Source: Saccharopolyspora sp. SCSIO 74807 | GTDB lineage: Bacteria > Actinomycetota > Actinomycetes > Mycobacteriales > Pseudonocardiaceae | DNA length: 64,000 bases | Assembly: GCF_037023755.1 (NCBI RefSeq) | Contig: NZ_CP146100.1 | Span: 4,061,501 to 4,125,500 of the forward strand | Direction: 5' to 3' | In this document: positions 46,567 to 54,838 of the stretch, one piece after another | How the letters are laid out: each line of letters opens with the position of its first letter | Position numbering within the stretch: position 1 is the stretch's first letter | Program-made: the position numbers and the translations under genes | The notes under the pieces: model-generated | The model's database searches: none | What the model saw: only the letters and a program-made list of their open reading frames with translations | What the model was told of the DNA's origin: nothing

Positions 46567-47961
46567 ATGCGCACGGGCGAGCAACGGGACGAGGCACTGC
46601 TACCGATGCAACGAGGCGGCCGCCGGCTTTGCGGCTTGCGCGCCGCGCTGACCGACGACGACCCGACGCGGGCCGATCCCGCGTTCGCCCGGCTCGTCCG
46701 GGAACTGTTCGACCCTGCCTCGGCGGGGCCGGTGGACGTGGTCGGGCTGACCGGAGTGATCACCGGACGGCCGCATCCCAACCGCGCGCGGGTGGCCTTG
46801 CTGCTCGGGTTGCTCGCCGGCGAGGACCGCGCCCGCCCGCACTTCGCCGAGCAGGTGCGCGATGCCGTCCGCGGGGATTTGGAAGCGCACCTTTCGGTGC
46901 TGTTGTCGGCCGAAACCGAGCCGGCCCTGCGCGCCGCACTGCTGCATCTGCTCGCGCACCTTCCGGAGGAACGAAGCGGCATCCTGCCCGCCGTCTGCCG
47001 GTGCGCGGACGAGGAGGACATCAGCAGGGTGCGCCGGTGCCTGACCGCGCCGAGACCGGGCGAGCCGGGCTCGGTGGCCGGGCTGGGCCGCGCGTGGCCG
47101 TCGCCGGTGCACTGGCGTCCCGCTCCCGAGCGGCCTCCGGAACGTCCGCGCGGACCCGCGGAGCTGACCGAACTGTGGCGATCGGAAACTATGGCGCTGC
47201 TCGCGTACTTGGGGGCGCGGGCCGAACACGAGATCCACCACGCGGTGGGATGGCCGGACCTCGCCGGTTTTTCGGTGCCGCTGCCCGAGACCGACGTCCG
47301 TTGCGCTTACCGCGAGTTGCTGGAGCACGACCCGATAGTGGCCGAGCACTACGAGGACGTCGTCCGACCCGCGGTGCGGAACCTGCTGGGCGGCAACTGG
47401 GAAGACTTGGTGACCACTCGGGACGAAGACGCTTACCTGCGGCGCAACCTGCGGGCCGCGCCCGGGCCGGTGCTCGATCTGGCGTGCGGCACCGGCCGCT
47501 GGACTCGGGTGCTGGCCGAGCAGTTCGGCCCGGACCGGGTGGTCGGACTGGACCTGTCCCGGGTCGCGCTCGATGCGGCCGGATCGGCGGTACCGGGCGC
47601 GCGGTTCACCGAGGGAGACGCCAGGGCGCTGCCGTTCCCGGACGGCTACCTGGGCGCGGTGAACTGCTCGGACGCGCTGCACCTGCTGCCGGACGTCGAG
47701 CAGGTCGTCGCCGAGGTCGCACGCTGCCTGCACCCGGCGGGGACGTTCACGGTGAGCAGTTTCCGATGGGCGCAGCGTCCGTTCCAACGGTGGCTGCAAC
47801 GGCGGCACGAGCAGGTTTTCGGGATCCGCTCGTTCGATCCCGCACGGCTTTCCGCGGTGCTGACCGCGGCCGGGCTGGACATCGTGGATTCCAGCGGTCC
47901 CGGCTCGTTCCTGTTCCTGACCGCCCGCAGGAGGCGCGATCCGAACAGACCGTTGCGCTGA
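46567..47961 (+). CDS. SAM-dependent methyltransferase with N-terminal helical domain
   Basis: 464 residues. The N-terminal ~200 residues are all-helical and HEAT-like (ARVALLLGLLAGEDRARPHF, AALLHLLAHLPEERSG). After a linker comes a class I methyltransferase: VLDLACGTGRWTRVLAEQ (SAM motif I), VVGLDLSRVALDAA, ARFTEGDARALPFPDG and LGAVNCSDALHLLPDVEQVV. ATG 46567 has AAGGAG eight bases upstream. It ends 190 bases before the cobalamin riboswitch, so it is transcribed separately but may belong to the same pathway. Substrate unknown. Confidence 0.87.
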   Translation: MRTGEQRDEALLPMQRGGRRLCGLRAALTDDDPTRADPAFARLVRELFDPASAGPVDVVGLTGVITGRPHPNRARVALLLGLLAGEDRARPHFAEQVRDAVRGDLEAHLSVLLSAETEPALRAALLHLLAHLPEERSGILPAVCRCADEEDISRVRRCLTAPRPGEPGSVAGLGRAWPSPVHWRPAPERPPERPRGPAELTELWRSETMALLAYLGARAEHEIHHAVGWPDLAGFSVPLPETDVRCAYRELLEHDPIVAEHYEDVVRPAVRNLLGGNWEDLVTTRDEDAYLRRNLRAAPGPVLDLACGTGRWTRVLAEQFGPDRVVGLDLSRVALDAAGSAVPGARFTEGDARALPFPDGYLGAVNCSDALHLLPDVEQVVAEVARCLHPAGTFTVSSFRWAQRPFQRWLQRRHEQVFGIRSFDPARLSAVLTAAGLDIVDSSGPGSFLFLTARRRRDPNRPLR

Positions 47962-48150
47962 TCCCGGTGGCGCACAGCCGTGGCGGTTCCGCCGCCGCGG
48001 TGCTCGTCACCTCGCAGGCACATCCGCAACGCGCTGGTCAGCGCGTTCTGCACGCGTCGTTGAAAATCGCTGCCGGAAAGTCCGGTGCGTGATCGTGCGC
48101 ACCACGGGCCTTGACAGCGCACCCGTGTGCTGCGAACTTCTCAGGCGTTC

Positions 48151-48305
48151 AGACGACGGTGCGTAGGAAGCCGGTGCGAGTCCGGCGCGGTCCCGCCACT
48201 GTGAGTGGGGAGCCGGTCTCCACCGACGCCACCGCCGGAATTCCGGTGGGAAGGCCGGAGACGCGGCGCTGATCCACGAGCCAGGACACTGGCGCCGTCG
48301 TGCGA
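48151..48305 (+). ncRNA. cobalamin (adenosylcobalamin/B12) riboswitch
   Basis: Contains the conserved core: GGAAGCCGGTGCGAGTCCGG (48166-48185), CGGTCCCGCCACTGTGA (48188-48204), and the B12 box AGCCAGGACACTGGC (48279-48293). The ends pair: ACGACGGTGC at 48153-48162 with GCGCCGTCGT at 48292-48301. Such elements repress the downstream gene when B12 is abundant. It precedes a 27-codon ORF and the DUF364-PLP-MFS genes. Confidence 0.95.
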
Positions 48306-48311
48306 GATTCG

Positions 48312-48331
48312 CTCGGGGTCGCGGAGCCCCG
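48312..48331 (+). terminator. hairpin in the riboswitch expression platform
   Basis: CTCGGGG pairs with CCCCGGAG (one bulge), just before GGAGGAGGTTTTCAG. It could act as a terminator (T4 follows within ten bases) or, as I favour, hide part of the ribosome binding site of the 27-codon ORF. Confidence 0.45.
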
Positions 48332-48345
48332 GAGGAGGTTTTCAG

Positions 48346-48429
48346 GTGCTCCTGCTCGGTGCAGCGTGCCGGTTCAGCGCTTTTCCCACCGATCACCGCG
48401 TGCGGTCTCGCGAATTCAGCTCGTCCTGA
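48346..48429 (+). CDS. 27-codon leader ORF after the riboswitch
   Basis: GTG 48346 is seven bases after GGAGGAGG, one of the best ribosome binding sites in the window. The product begins MLLLGAACRFSAFPTDHRV and ends FSSS; it has one Cys and no known family. It lies between the riboswitch and the DUF364 gene, 39 bases upstream of that gene's start. A likely role is to be the translated target of the switch, or a leader whose translation affects the genes behind it; a peptide product with its own role is possible. Confidence 0.55.
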   Translation: MLLLGAACRFSAFPTDHRVRSREFSSS

Positions 48430-48468
48430 GCTGATCCGGCCATTTCCTTTTGCAGCCCGGGGAGACAC

Positions 48469-49311
48469 GTGCCTGCTGCCGTCACGCCGAACACCTCATT
48501 CCTGGACGCAGTGGTCCAGCGCGCCCTCGACGGCGAGTTCGCCGTCGCCGCCGGAACGGACCCGTCCGAGGCGCACGCCGCCGTCGGGTTCCTGACCGTG
48601 CAGGCGGCCAAGCACACCGGCCGCAGCACGGGCTACGTCAACACCGTGGTCAGCGTCCGGGTGGGCGCCGCGGTGGGATCTTGCGCCGTCGAGCCGGGAG
48701 CGGTCGATGAGAAGGTCGTCCAGGACGCCGTGGGGCGCAGCGTCCGCGAATTGCTGGCGCACCCGGAACCTGCCGTCCGCGTGGCCGCGCTGGACGCTTA
48801 CTTGGCATTCGCCGCGCCGCACGCGACGGATCCGCGTGCGCGTCAAGTCGTGGTTCCCGCTGGGAGTTCGCTGGAGAAGTCGATGGCGCGCGCTCGCGCC
48901 GTCGCCGCGCTGACCCGGGTTCCGGACGGTGGCCGGGTCGCGGTCATCGGCGTGGTGAATTCGTTGCTCTCGGCGTTGCGGGAACGCGGTATCGACTACG
49001 TGCCCTGCGATCTCAAAGGCGGCCGGACCGAATGGGGCGAACCGGTCGTGGACGACTACGCGCGGGCGGTGGCGGACGCCGATGCCGTGGTCGCATCCGG
49101 AATGGTGCTGGGCAATGGGACTTTCGACGACATAGCCGATCGCTGCCTGCGCCGGAACCTGCCGCTGACGATGTTCGCGCAGACCGGAGCGGCCGTGCTG
49201 CGCGAACTGCTCGGCGCTCCGGTGCAGGCGTTGTCGGCGGAGCCGTATCCGTTCTTCTGGCTCACCGGTGATTCCAGCACGCTCTACAGCTACGAGGTGG
49301 GGCGGACGTGA
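48469..49311 (+). CDS. DUF364 (putative heavy-metal chelation, Rossmann-like) protein
   Basis: 280 residues from GTG 48469 (GGGGAG five bases upstream). N-terminal DUF4213-like part: STGYVNTVVSVRVGAAVGSC; then the DUF364 Rossmann-like domain RVAVIGVVNSLLSALRERGI...VADADAVVASGMVLGNGTFD and the end EPYPFFWLTGDSSTLYSYEV. Members are predicted to bind metals or a nucleotide cofactor; no reaction is proven. First of three coupled genes under a B12 riboswitch; its stop overlaps the next start (GTGA). Confidence 0.85.
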   Translation: MPAAVTPNTSFLDAVVQRALDGEFAVAAGTDPSEAHAAVGFLTVQAAKHTGRSTGYVNTVVSVRVGAAVGSCAVEPGAVDEKVVQDAVGRSVRELLAHPEPAVRVAALDAYLAFAAPHATDPRARQVVVPAGSSLEKSMARARAVAALTRVPDGGRVAVIGVVNSLLSALRERGIDYVPCDLKGGRTEWGEPVVDDYARAVADADAVVASGMVLGNGTFDDIADRCLRRNLPLTMFAQTGAAVLRELLGAPVQALSAEPYPFFWLTGDSSTLYSYEVGRT

Positions 49312-50414
49312 CCGTGACGGGAGCTCCGGTGGCCCCGAGGTGCGAGTCCGCGATCGATCTCATCGGCAACACGCCGATGCTTCGGGTGCGCACACCGATT
49401 TCGTTCGCACACCCGGGTTTTTGGGCGAAGCTGGAGGGAACGGCGCCCGGCGGCATGAAGGCCAGGGCGGCGCGCTCGATGCTTGCGGGCGCACGCAGTC
49501 GCGGCGAGCTGGCGCCTGGCGGCACCGTGGTCGAGTCCACGAGCGGCACGCTCGGCATCGGGCTGGCTTGCGTCGGCTCGGCCATGGGGCACCCGGTCGT
49601 GATCGTGGCGGACGACGAACTCGACGACATGACTCGCGCGTTGCTGCGCGCCCACGGCGTCCGGTTGGAGCTGGTGCGCGAGCCACATCCGCGCGGCGGC
49701 TGGCAGCGCGCCCGGCTGGACCGGGTGCGGGAGCTGATGCGCACGTTGCCGGATCCGTACTGGCCGGACCAGTACAACAACCCGGACAACGTCACCGGCT
49801 ACCACGAGCTCGGCCATGAGCTGCTGGATCAGCTCGGTGACGTGGACGCGGTGGTGTGCAGCGTCGGCACCGGCGGGCACAGCGCCGGAATCGCGCAGGT
49901 GCTGCGCACGCACCGACCGGACGCACGGGTCGTCGGGGTGGATGCGGCCGGTTCCACGGTCTTCGGCGACCCCGCCGCGAAACGGCTGATGCGCGGGCTG
50001 GGCAGCAGCATCCACCCGGACAACGTCGACTACGGCGTGTTCGACGAGGTGCATTGGGTGGGCGCCGCGGAGGCGGTGCACGGCTGCCGCACGCTGGCCG
50101 CGGACGCGTTCGTGACCGGTGGCTGGAGCACCGGCGCGGTCGCGCTGGTGGCGTCCTGGTGTGCGCGGGAGCTGGATTCCGACCGGGTCGCGGCGGTGTT
50201 CCCGGATGGTCCGCACCGCTACTGGCACACGATTTACGACGATGATTTCCGCGCCGAGCACGGGTTGACCGGCTCGGCGGTGGCACCGCAGGACGTGGAC
50301 TCGTCCGATGTGGACGGTCCGGTTGGATGGAGGAGGTCGCACCGAGTGGTGGATCCGTGTACCCGGCGAGCGGCACGGTCGGAGTGCCCGGTCTGCGGGC
50401 AGGAGCGGTCATGA
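49308..50414 (+). CDS. PLP-dependent enzyme of the cysteine synthase/SbnA-like family
   Basis: 368 residues. Fold type II PLP enzyme: CESAIDLIGNTPMLRVRTP, PLP Lys51 in GGMKARAARSML, the substrate loop ESTSGTLGIGLA, and the phosphate-binding GTGGHSAGI. It performs beta-replacement, typically on O-acetyl- or O-phosphoserine; SbnA-like members make diaminopropionate derivatives for metallophores. It has a C-terminal extension ending CPVCGQERS. Coupled by GTGA to DUF364 and by ATGA to the MFS gene. The true product is unknown. Confidence 0.88.
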   Translation: MTVTGAPVAPRCESAIDLIGNTPMLRVRTPISFAHPGFWAKLEGTAPGGMKARAARSMLAGARSRGELAPGGTVVESTSGTLGIGLACVGSAMGHPVVIVADDELDDMTRALLRAHGVRLELVREPHPRGGWQRARLDRVRELMRTLPDPYWPDQYNNPDNVTGYHELGHELLDQLGDVDAVVCSVGTGGHSAGIAQVLRTHRPDARVVGVDAAGSTVFGDPAAKRLMRGLGSSIHPDNVDYGVFDEVHWVGAAEAVHGCRTLAADAFVTGGWSTGAVALVASWCARELDSDRVAAVFPDGPHRYWHTIYDDDFRAEHGLTGSAVAPQDVDSSDVDGPVGWRRSHRVVDPCTRRAARSECPVCGQERS

Positions 50415-51661
50415 ACAGGGCCGCGTTCGCCAGGTTGTCCCCGGCGGCGAAGCTGCTGGTGATCAACCAGTTCGGCATCAACGTCGGCTTCTACATGCTG
50501 ATGCCGTTCCTGGCCTCGTACATGAGCGACCGGCTCGGTTACGGCGCCGCGGTGGTCGGGCTGGTGCTCGGCGTCCGCAACCTCAGCCAGCAGGGCATGT
50601 TCCTGCTCGGCGGCACGGCGGCGGACCGGCTGGGCTGCCGTCCGATGATCATCGCGGGTTGTGCGCTGCGGATCGTCTCGTTCGGCCTGTTCGCGGTGTT
50701 CACCTCGCTGCCCGGGTTGTTCGCGGCGGCGATCCTGACCGGGCTGGCCGGTGCGCTGTTCAACCCGGCGGTGCGCACCTACCTGATGCACGAGTCGGGG
50801 GAGCGCCGCGCCGAGGTCTTCGCCGTGTTCAACGTGTTCCAGCACGCGGGCACGCTGGTCGGGCCGCTGCTGGGCGCGTTGTTGCTGACGGTGGACTTCC
50901 GGCTGATCGCGCTCGTGGCGTGCGTGGCGTTCGCGGTGCTGACCGCGGCGCAGCTGTTCGTGCTGCCGCACCGGGAGGTCGAGAAGCAGCAGCAGAGCGT
51001 GCTCGGCAGCTGGCGCGAGGTCGTGCTCAACCGCCGGTTCGTGGCGTTCACGCTGTCGCTGTCGGCGTACTTCGCGCTCTACAACCAGCTGTACCTGACC
51101 TTGCCGCTGGAGGCGCAGCGCGTTTCCGGGTTCTCGCAGTCGGTCGCGGTGGTGTTCGGGATCTCCACGCTGATCGGCGTGTTCGGGCAGGTGCGGATCA
51201 CCGAGTGGTGCCGCGGGCGGTGGAGTTCGGGCCGCTCGATCGTCATCGGCTTGTGCTGCATGGGCGGCTCTTTCGTGCCGGTTTCGCTGGCTGCGCCGAT
51301 GCTGCCGGAGCACGCCGGGCCGGTGGTGGCGTTCGTGCCGGTCGTGGTGGCCACCGTGTTGTTCACGGTCGGTCAGGCGATGACGAACCCGTTCGCGATG
51401 GAACTGCTGCCGCAGTTGGGCAGCGAGCGGCTGACCGGTACCTACTACGGCTTCTACTACCTGGTCTCCAGCTTGGCCGCGGCCGGCGTGAGCTGGATGG
51501 CCGGAGCGCTGCTCGACGAGTTCGCCGCACCGGCGGGACGGTGGGTGCCGTGGCTGGCGTTGCTGCTGGTCGGTTTGGCGGGCGCCGCAGGCACCGCCGC
51601 GATGGAGCGTCGTGGGTCGCTCGCACCGGCTCGGAGCGAGGAACAGCCCGCTACGACCTGA
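50411..51661 (+). CDS. MFS exporter
   Basis: 416 residues from ATG 50411, which overlaps the PLP gene stop (ATGA) and has GGAG five bases upstream. About twelve membrane helices; drug-exporter-like marks: GLVLGVRNLSQQGMFLLGGT, ADRLGCRPMIIAG (loop 2-3) and AGALFNPAVRTYL. It most resembles small-molecule exporters rather than uptake systems. Third gene of the B12-controlled cassette, so it probably exports the product of the two enzymes. Confidence 0.9.
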   Translation: MNRAAFARLSPAAKLLVINQFGINVGFYMLMPFLASYMSDRLGYGAAVVGLVLGVRNLSQQGMFLLGGTAADRLGCRPMIIAGCALRIVSFGLFAVFTSLPGLFAAAILTGLAGALFNPAVRTYLMHESGERRAEVFAVFNVFQHAGTLVGPLLGALLLTVDFRLIALVACVAFAVLTAAQLFVLPHREVEKQQQSVLGSWREVVLNRRFVAFTLSLSAYFALYNQLYLTLPLEAQRVSGFSQSVAVVFGISTLIGVFGQVRITEWCRGRWSSGRSIVIGLCCMGGSFVPVSLAAPMLPEHAGPVVAFVPVVVATVLFTVGQAMTNPFAMELLPQLGSERLTGTYYGFYYLVSSLAAAGVSWMAGALLDEFAAPAGRWVPWLALLLVGLAGAAGTAAMERRGSLAPARSEEQPATT

Positions 51662-51790
51662 GTCCCGCTGACGACCTGAGCACTGCGCTGCTCGGCGGAC
51701 GTGCGCGGCCGATGATCGGCCGAACCGGTTCGCGTCCGCCGGGCAGCGGGTGTATGCCCGGAACGGAACCCAACATCAGGGAGGCCGGGC

Positions 51791-53185
51791 ATGACCGATC
51801 CGACGTTCTACCGCAGTCCCGCCGAAGCCATCGCGGCCCCGAGCGAACAGCTCGCCTACGTCGCGGCGTTCGACCGTTCCGGGCAGCGGCCCGACGCGAT
51901 GACGGTCGTCGACGTGAACCCGGACTCCGCCGGGTACGGCCGCGTCGTCGGTTGGACCGACATGCCGGGCAAGGGCGACGAGCTGCACCACTTCGGCTGG
52001 AACGCGTGCAGCAGCGCCCTCAAGCACGAGGGCCACGACATGGACGGGTTGTCCAGGCGGTACCTGATCGTGCCGGGCTTGCGGTCTTCGCAGCTGCACG
52101 TGCTGGACACCGCCGGTGATCCGCGCAGTCCCGTCTTGACCAAGACGGTCTCCGCCGCCGAACTGGCCGCGAAAGCCGGTTATTCCCGTCCGCACACGCT
52201 GCACTGCGGTCCGGACGGGGTGTTCATGACCTGTCTCGGCGGTTCCAACGGCTCGGACGGTCCGGGCGGCATCGCGCTGCTCGATCACGACACGTTCGAC
52301 GTGCTGCGCAAGTGGGAGACCGATCGGGGACCGCAGCACTTCGCATATGACGCCTGGTGGCACCTCAACCGGAACACCCTAGTCAGCAGCGAGTGGGGCA
52401 CGCCCTCGATGATCGAGGACGGGCTCGTGCCGGAGCAGTTGCTCGGGCACCAGTACGGTCACGCACTGCACTTCTGGAACCTGCGCACCGGCGAGCACGA
52501 GCAGCGGGTCGATCTCGGCGAGCAGCACCAGATGGTGCTGGAGCTGCGGCCCTCGCACGATCCCGAGGCGGAGTGGGGCTTCGCCGGAGTCGTGATCAGC
52601 ACCGAGGACCTGTCCGCCTCGGTGTGGCGGTGGTACCGCGAAGGCGGGCAGTGGACCGCGGACAAGGTCATCACGGTGCCGGCCGAACCGGCCGAAGCGG
52701 ATCTGCTGCCGCCCGCGCTGAAACCGTTCGGCGCGGTGCCGCCGATGATCACCGACATCGACCTGTCCGTGGACGACCGGTTCCTCTACGTCTCCTGCTG
52801 GGGGACCGGGGAACTCAAGCAGTTCGACGTCACCGACCCCGCGCTGCCGCGGGAGACCGGTTCGGTGCACCTGGGCGGAATCGTGCGCCGCCGTCCGCAC
52901 CCCGCCGCACCTGCTTCGCCGCTCTCCGGCGGTCCGCAGATGGTCGAGATCAGCCGCGACGGGCGGCGCGTTTACCTGACGAACTCGCTCTACGGTGCTT
53001 GGGACGACCAGTTCTATCCGGACGGCGTCGGTGCTTGGATGGCCAAGCTGGACGCCGACCCGGCCGGTGGACTCACGGTGGACGAGTCGTTCTTCCCGCA
53101 CGGCGAGGATTTCCGCGGCCTGCGGGTGCACCAGGTGCGCTTGCAGGGCGGCGACGCCTCTTCCGACTCCTACTGCTACCGCTGA
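51791..53185 (+). CDS. selenium-binding protein family (SBP56), methanethiol oxidase type
   Basis: 464 residues, the family length. Beta-propeller with conserved pieces DMPGKGDELHHFGWNACSS, YSRPHTLHCGPDGVFMTCLG, VSSEWGTPSMIEDGL and GGPQMVEISRDGRRVYLTNS; bacterial members oxidise methanethiol to formaldehyde, H2O2 and sulfide using copper. ATG 51791 has GGGAGG upstream. It follows the MFS gene by 130 bases in the same direction; whether it shares the riboswitch transcript is unclear. Confidence 0.92.
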   Translation: MTDPTFYRSPAEAIAAPSEQLAYVAAFDRSGQRPDAMTVVDVNPDSAGYGRVVGWTDMPGKGDELHHFGWNACSSALKHEGHDMDGLSRRYLIVPGLRSSQLHVLDTAGDPRSPVLTKTVSAAELAAKAGYSRPHTLHCGPDGVFMTCLGGSNGSDGPGGIALLDHDTFDVLRKWETDRGPQHFAYDAWWHLNRNTLVSSEWGTPSMIEDGLVPEQLLGHQYGHALHFWNLRTGEHEQRVDLGEQHQMVLELRPSHDPEAEWGFAGVVISTEDLSASVWRWYREGGQWTADKVITVPAEPAEADLLPPALKPFGAVPPMITDIDLSVDDRFLYVSCWGTGELKQFDVTDPALPRETGSVHLGGIVRRRPHPAAPASPLSGGPQMVEISRDGRRVYLTNSLYGAWDDQFYPDGVGAWMAKLDADPAGGLTVDESFFPHGEDFRGLRVHQVRLQGGDASSDSYCYR

Positions 53186-53246
53186 CCCGCGGGTTCGCCA
53201 CGAGTGAACGGACCGATCGTCCAATCTATTCGGACGAGCAGTCCGT

Positions 53247-53447
53247 TCACTCCACGTCGGTCGTGAGTGTGCTGAGGAAGTCGCGCCAGCGTTGCGGGGA
53301 GAACGAGAGCACGCCGCCGGGGCGGTCTTTGGTGTCCCGTACGCCGACCCGGTCAGCGGTCACCGCTACCTCGACGCACGAGGCGTTGGTAGTGCTGCGG
53401 CTGGACTTGCGCCAACCAGCACCGGTCAGGACGGGATCATGCTCCAT
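53247..53447 (-). CDS. DUF397 family small protein
   Basis: 66 residues with the DUF397 signature: GWRKSSRSTTNASCVEVAV, VGVRDTKDRPGGVLSF and QRWRDFLSTL. These small proteins are encoded beside XRE regulators with DUF5753 in actinomycetes and modulate them, as in the WhiJ/AbaA systems of Streptomyces. It starts four bases after the regulator's stop and is co-transcribed with it. Confidence 0.93.
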   Translation of the reverse strand: MEHDPVLTGAGWRKSSRSTTNASCVEVAVTADRVGVRDTKDRPGGVLSFSPQRWRDFLSTLTTDVE

Positions 53448-53451
53448 GTCG

Positions 53452-54315
53452 TCACCCTATCGCGCTACGAAGCTCCGCGATGAGCTCTAGCGAGGTGCTC
53501 CGGTTCAGAGCCGACCTCGTGGCTTCGCCGTGAGCGATGTCGTACTCGCGAGTCCGGATCGGGTCGACGATGAGTTCGGCGGAGGTGACCGTCTCTTGCC
53601 AGGCGAGGGCGGGTACATCACCGCTCGGGAAGTTGACGAGATGAAACGTCGACCCGCCCATCGCGTGATGTCCCGTCGCCGTGTACGGCACGACACGGAT
53701 GTCGAGGTTCTCCGGCAAGCGTTCGGCCAAATCAAGCAAGTGCTCGAGCTGCGCGGCGAGAACACCCGCTCCGCCGACCTGTTGCCGTAGCGCCGCTTCG
53801 CTCATCACTGCGACGAGATGCAGTGGGTCCGAGCCGGTCAAGCGCTGCTGGCGCAGCATCCGAACCTCAACCCGGCGGTCCACCTCTGCCAGCCGCACGT
53901 TCGGGCTGCCCGCTTGTGTGATCGCGCGTGCGTACTCCTCGGTTTGGAGCAATCCGTGGACCAGGCCGCCGTCGTAGGAGCGGACGGTCTCCGCGCCGTG
54001 CTCATAACCGAAGTAGCGCAGGAGGTCGTCGCTGAACATGGCCGAGTACCGTGCCCACCAGCCGCGCTGGTTGGCTTCCTGTCGCAGTAGGCGCAGTTGT
54101 TCCGACTCGTCGTCGGGAAGCTCGTAGAGCTTGATCAGCGCCTCAAGTCGTTCCTGGGAGAGGTTCTTCTTGCCGCGTTCCACATCGGACAGGTAGGTCG
54201 GCGCGATGGGGGCGCGCTTGCTCGCCTGCGAGCTGGTTATCCCGAGATTTTCCCGTTTCCTGCGGAGACGCAGACCCAGTGTCCAGCTTGCGACGGCAGG
54301 TGAGGTGGGTGGCAT
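53452..54315 (-). CDS. XRE-family regulator with DUF5753 (WhiJ-like)
   Basis: 287 residues. N-terminal HTH (RLRRKRENLGITSSQASKRA, APTYLSDVERGKKNLSQERL), then the DUF5753 domain (FGYEHGAETVRSYDGGLVHG LLQTEEYARAI split here for length, and ILVDPIR-like VDPIRTREYDIA). Pairs with the DUF397 gene downstream. Divergent from a small zinc-finger-like gene. Members of this family control development and secondary metabolism; its targets here are unknown. Confidence 0.93.
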   Translation of the reverse strand: MPPTSPAVASWTLGLRLRRKRENLGITSSQASKRAPIAPTYLSDVERGKKNLSQERLEALIKLYELPDDESEQLRLLRQEANQRGWWARYSAMFSDDLLRYFGYEHGAETVRSYDGGLVHGLLQTEEYARAITQAGSPNVRLAEVDRRVEVRMLRQQRLTGSDPLHLVAVMSEAALRQQVGGAGVLAAQLEHLLDLAERLPENLDIRVVPYTATGHHAMGGSTFHLVNFPSGDVPALAWQETVTSAELIVDPIRTREYDIAHGEATRSALNRSTSLELIAELRSAIG

Positions 54316-54496
54316 CGCTCTCCTTTCTCGAAGCAGTCAATCATGCCGCCCGGCCGTCACACTTTGGGTGTATCGCTCTGGTGAATTCAACGGTGAATCT
54401 CTACGTTGATCTATGGCGGCGGTTCCGGTTCAGACACCTCCCCCGACGGCCGGGGCCGCCGCCTCCTCCCGATCCCCGGACTGCGATGGAGCAGTG

Positions 54497-54838
54497 ATGA
54501 GTCATGCCGGTATGTGCTTCCCGATCGTCTACTGGCGTCCCTTCGGCGGGGCACGGCACGCGCTACCTCCGGTGTGCGTGCCGTATCCCGGCTTGGAGTG
54601 CGCGACGTTGTGCGGGATCAGCACCACGCTCGGGATGCCGGAAGCGCGCGAGTGGCTCGATCCGAGTTGCCCGGACTACGTCGCGAAAGCGCAGGCGCGT
54701 CTTGACGAGCGGCGGAAATCGTTGGGGCTCGCGGCGAACGCGGAGGCGTCGGTGGAGCCGGACAAAAGCTCCGTGCCCGCTCAGCGCGGCAGCCACTCCG
54801 GGCGGGAGGAGCCGCGCGGGACCAGGACCGTGCGGTAG
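54497..54838 (+). CDS. small zinc-finger-like protein divergent from the WhiJ-like regulator
   Basis: 113 residues from ATG 54497 (GGAG five bases upstream). The core VYWRPFGGARHALPPVCVPY followed by ECATLCGISTTLG and DPSCPDYVAKAQARLDERR resembles the small Cys/His proteins often found next to XRE/DUF397 pairs, where His, two Cys and a final Cys form a metal site. The last 58 bases overlap the convergent CoA-transferase gene. A start at 54413 is possible but lacks a site. Confidence 0.65.
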   Translation: MSHAGMCFPIVYWRPFGGARHALPPVCVPYPGLECATLCGISTTLGMPEAREWLDPSCPDYVAKAQARLDERRKSLGLAANAEASVEPDKSSVPAQRGSHSGREEPRGTRTVR

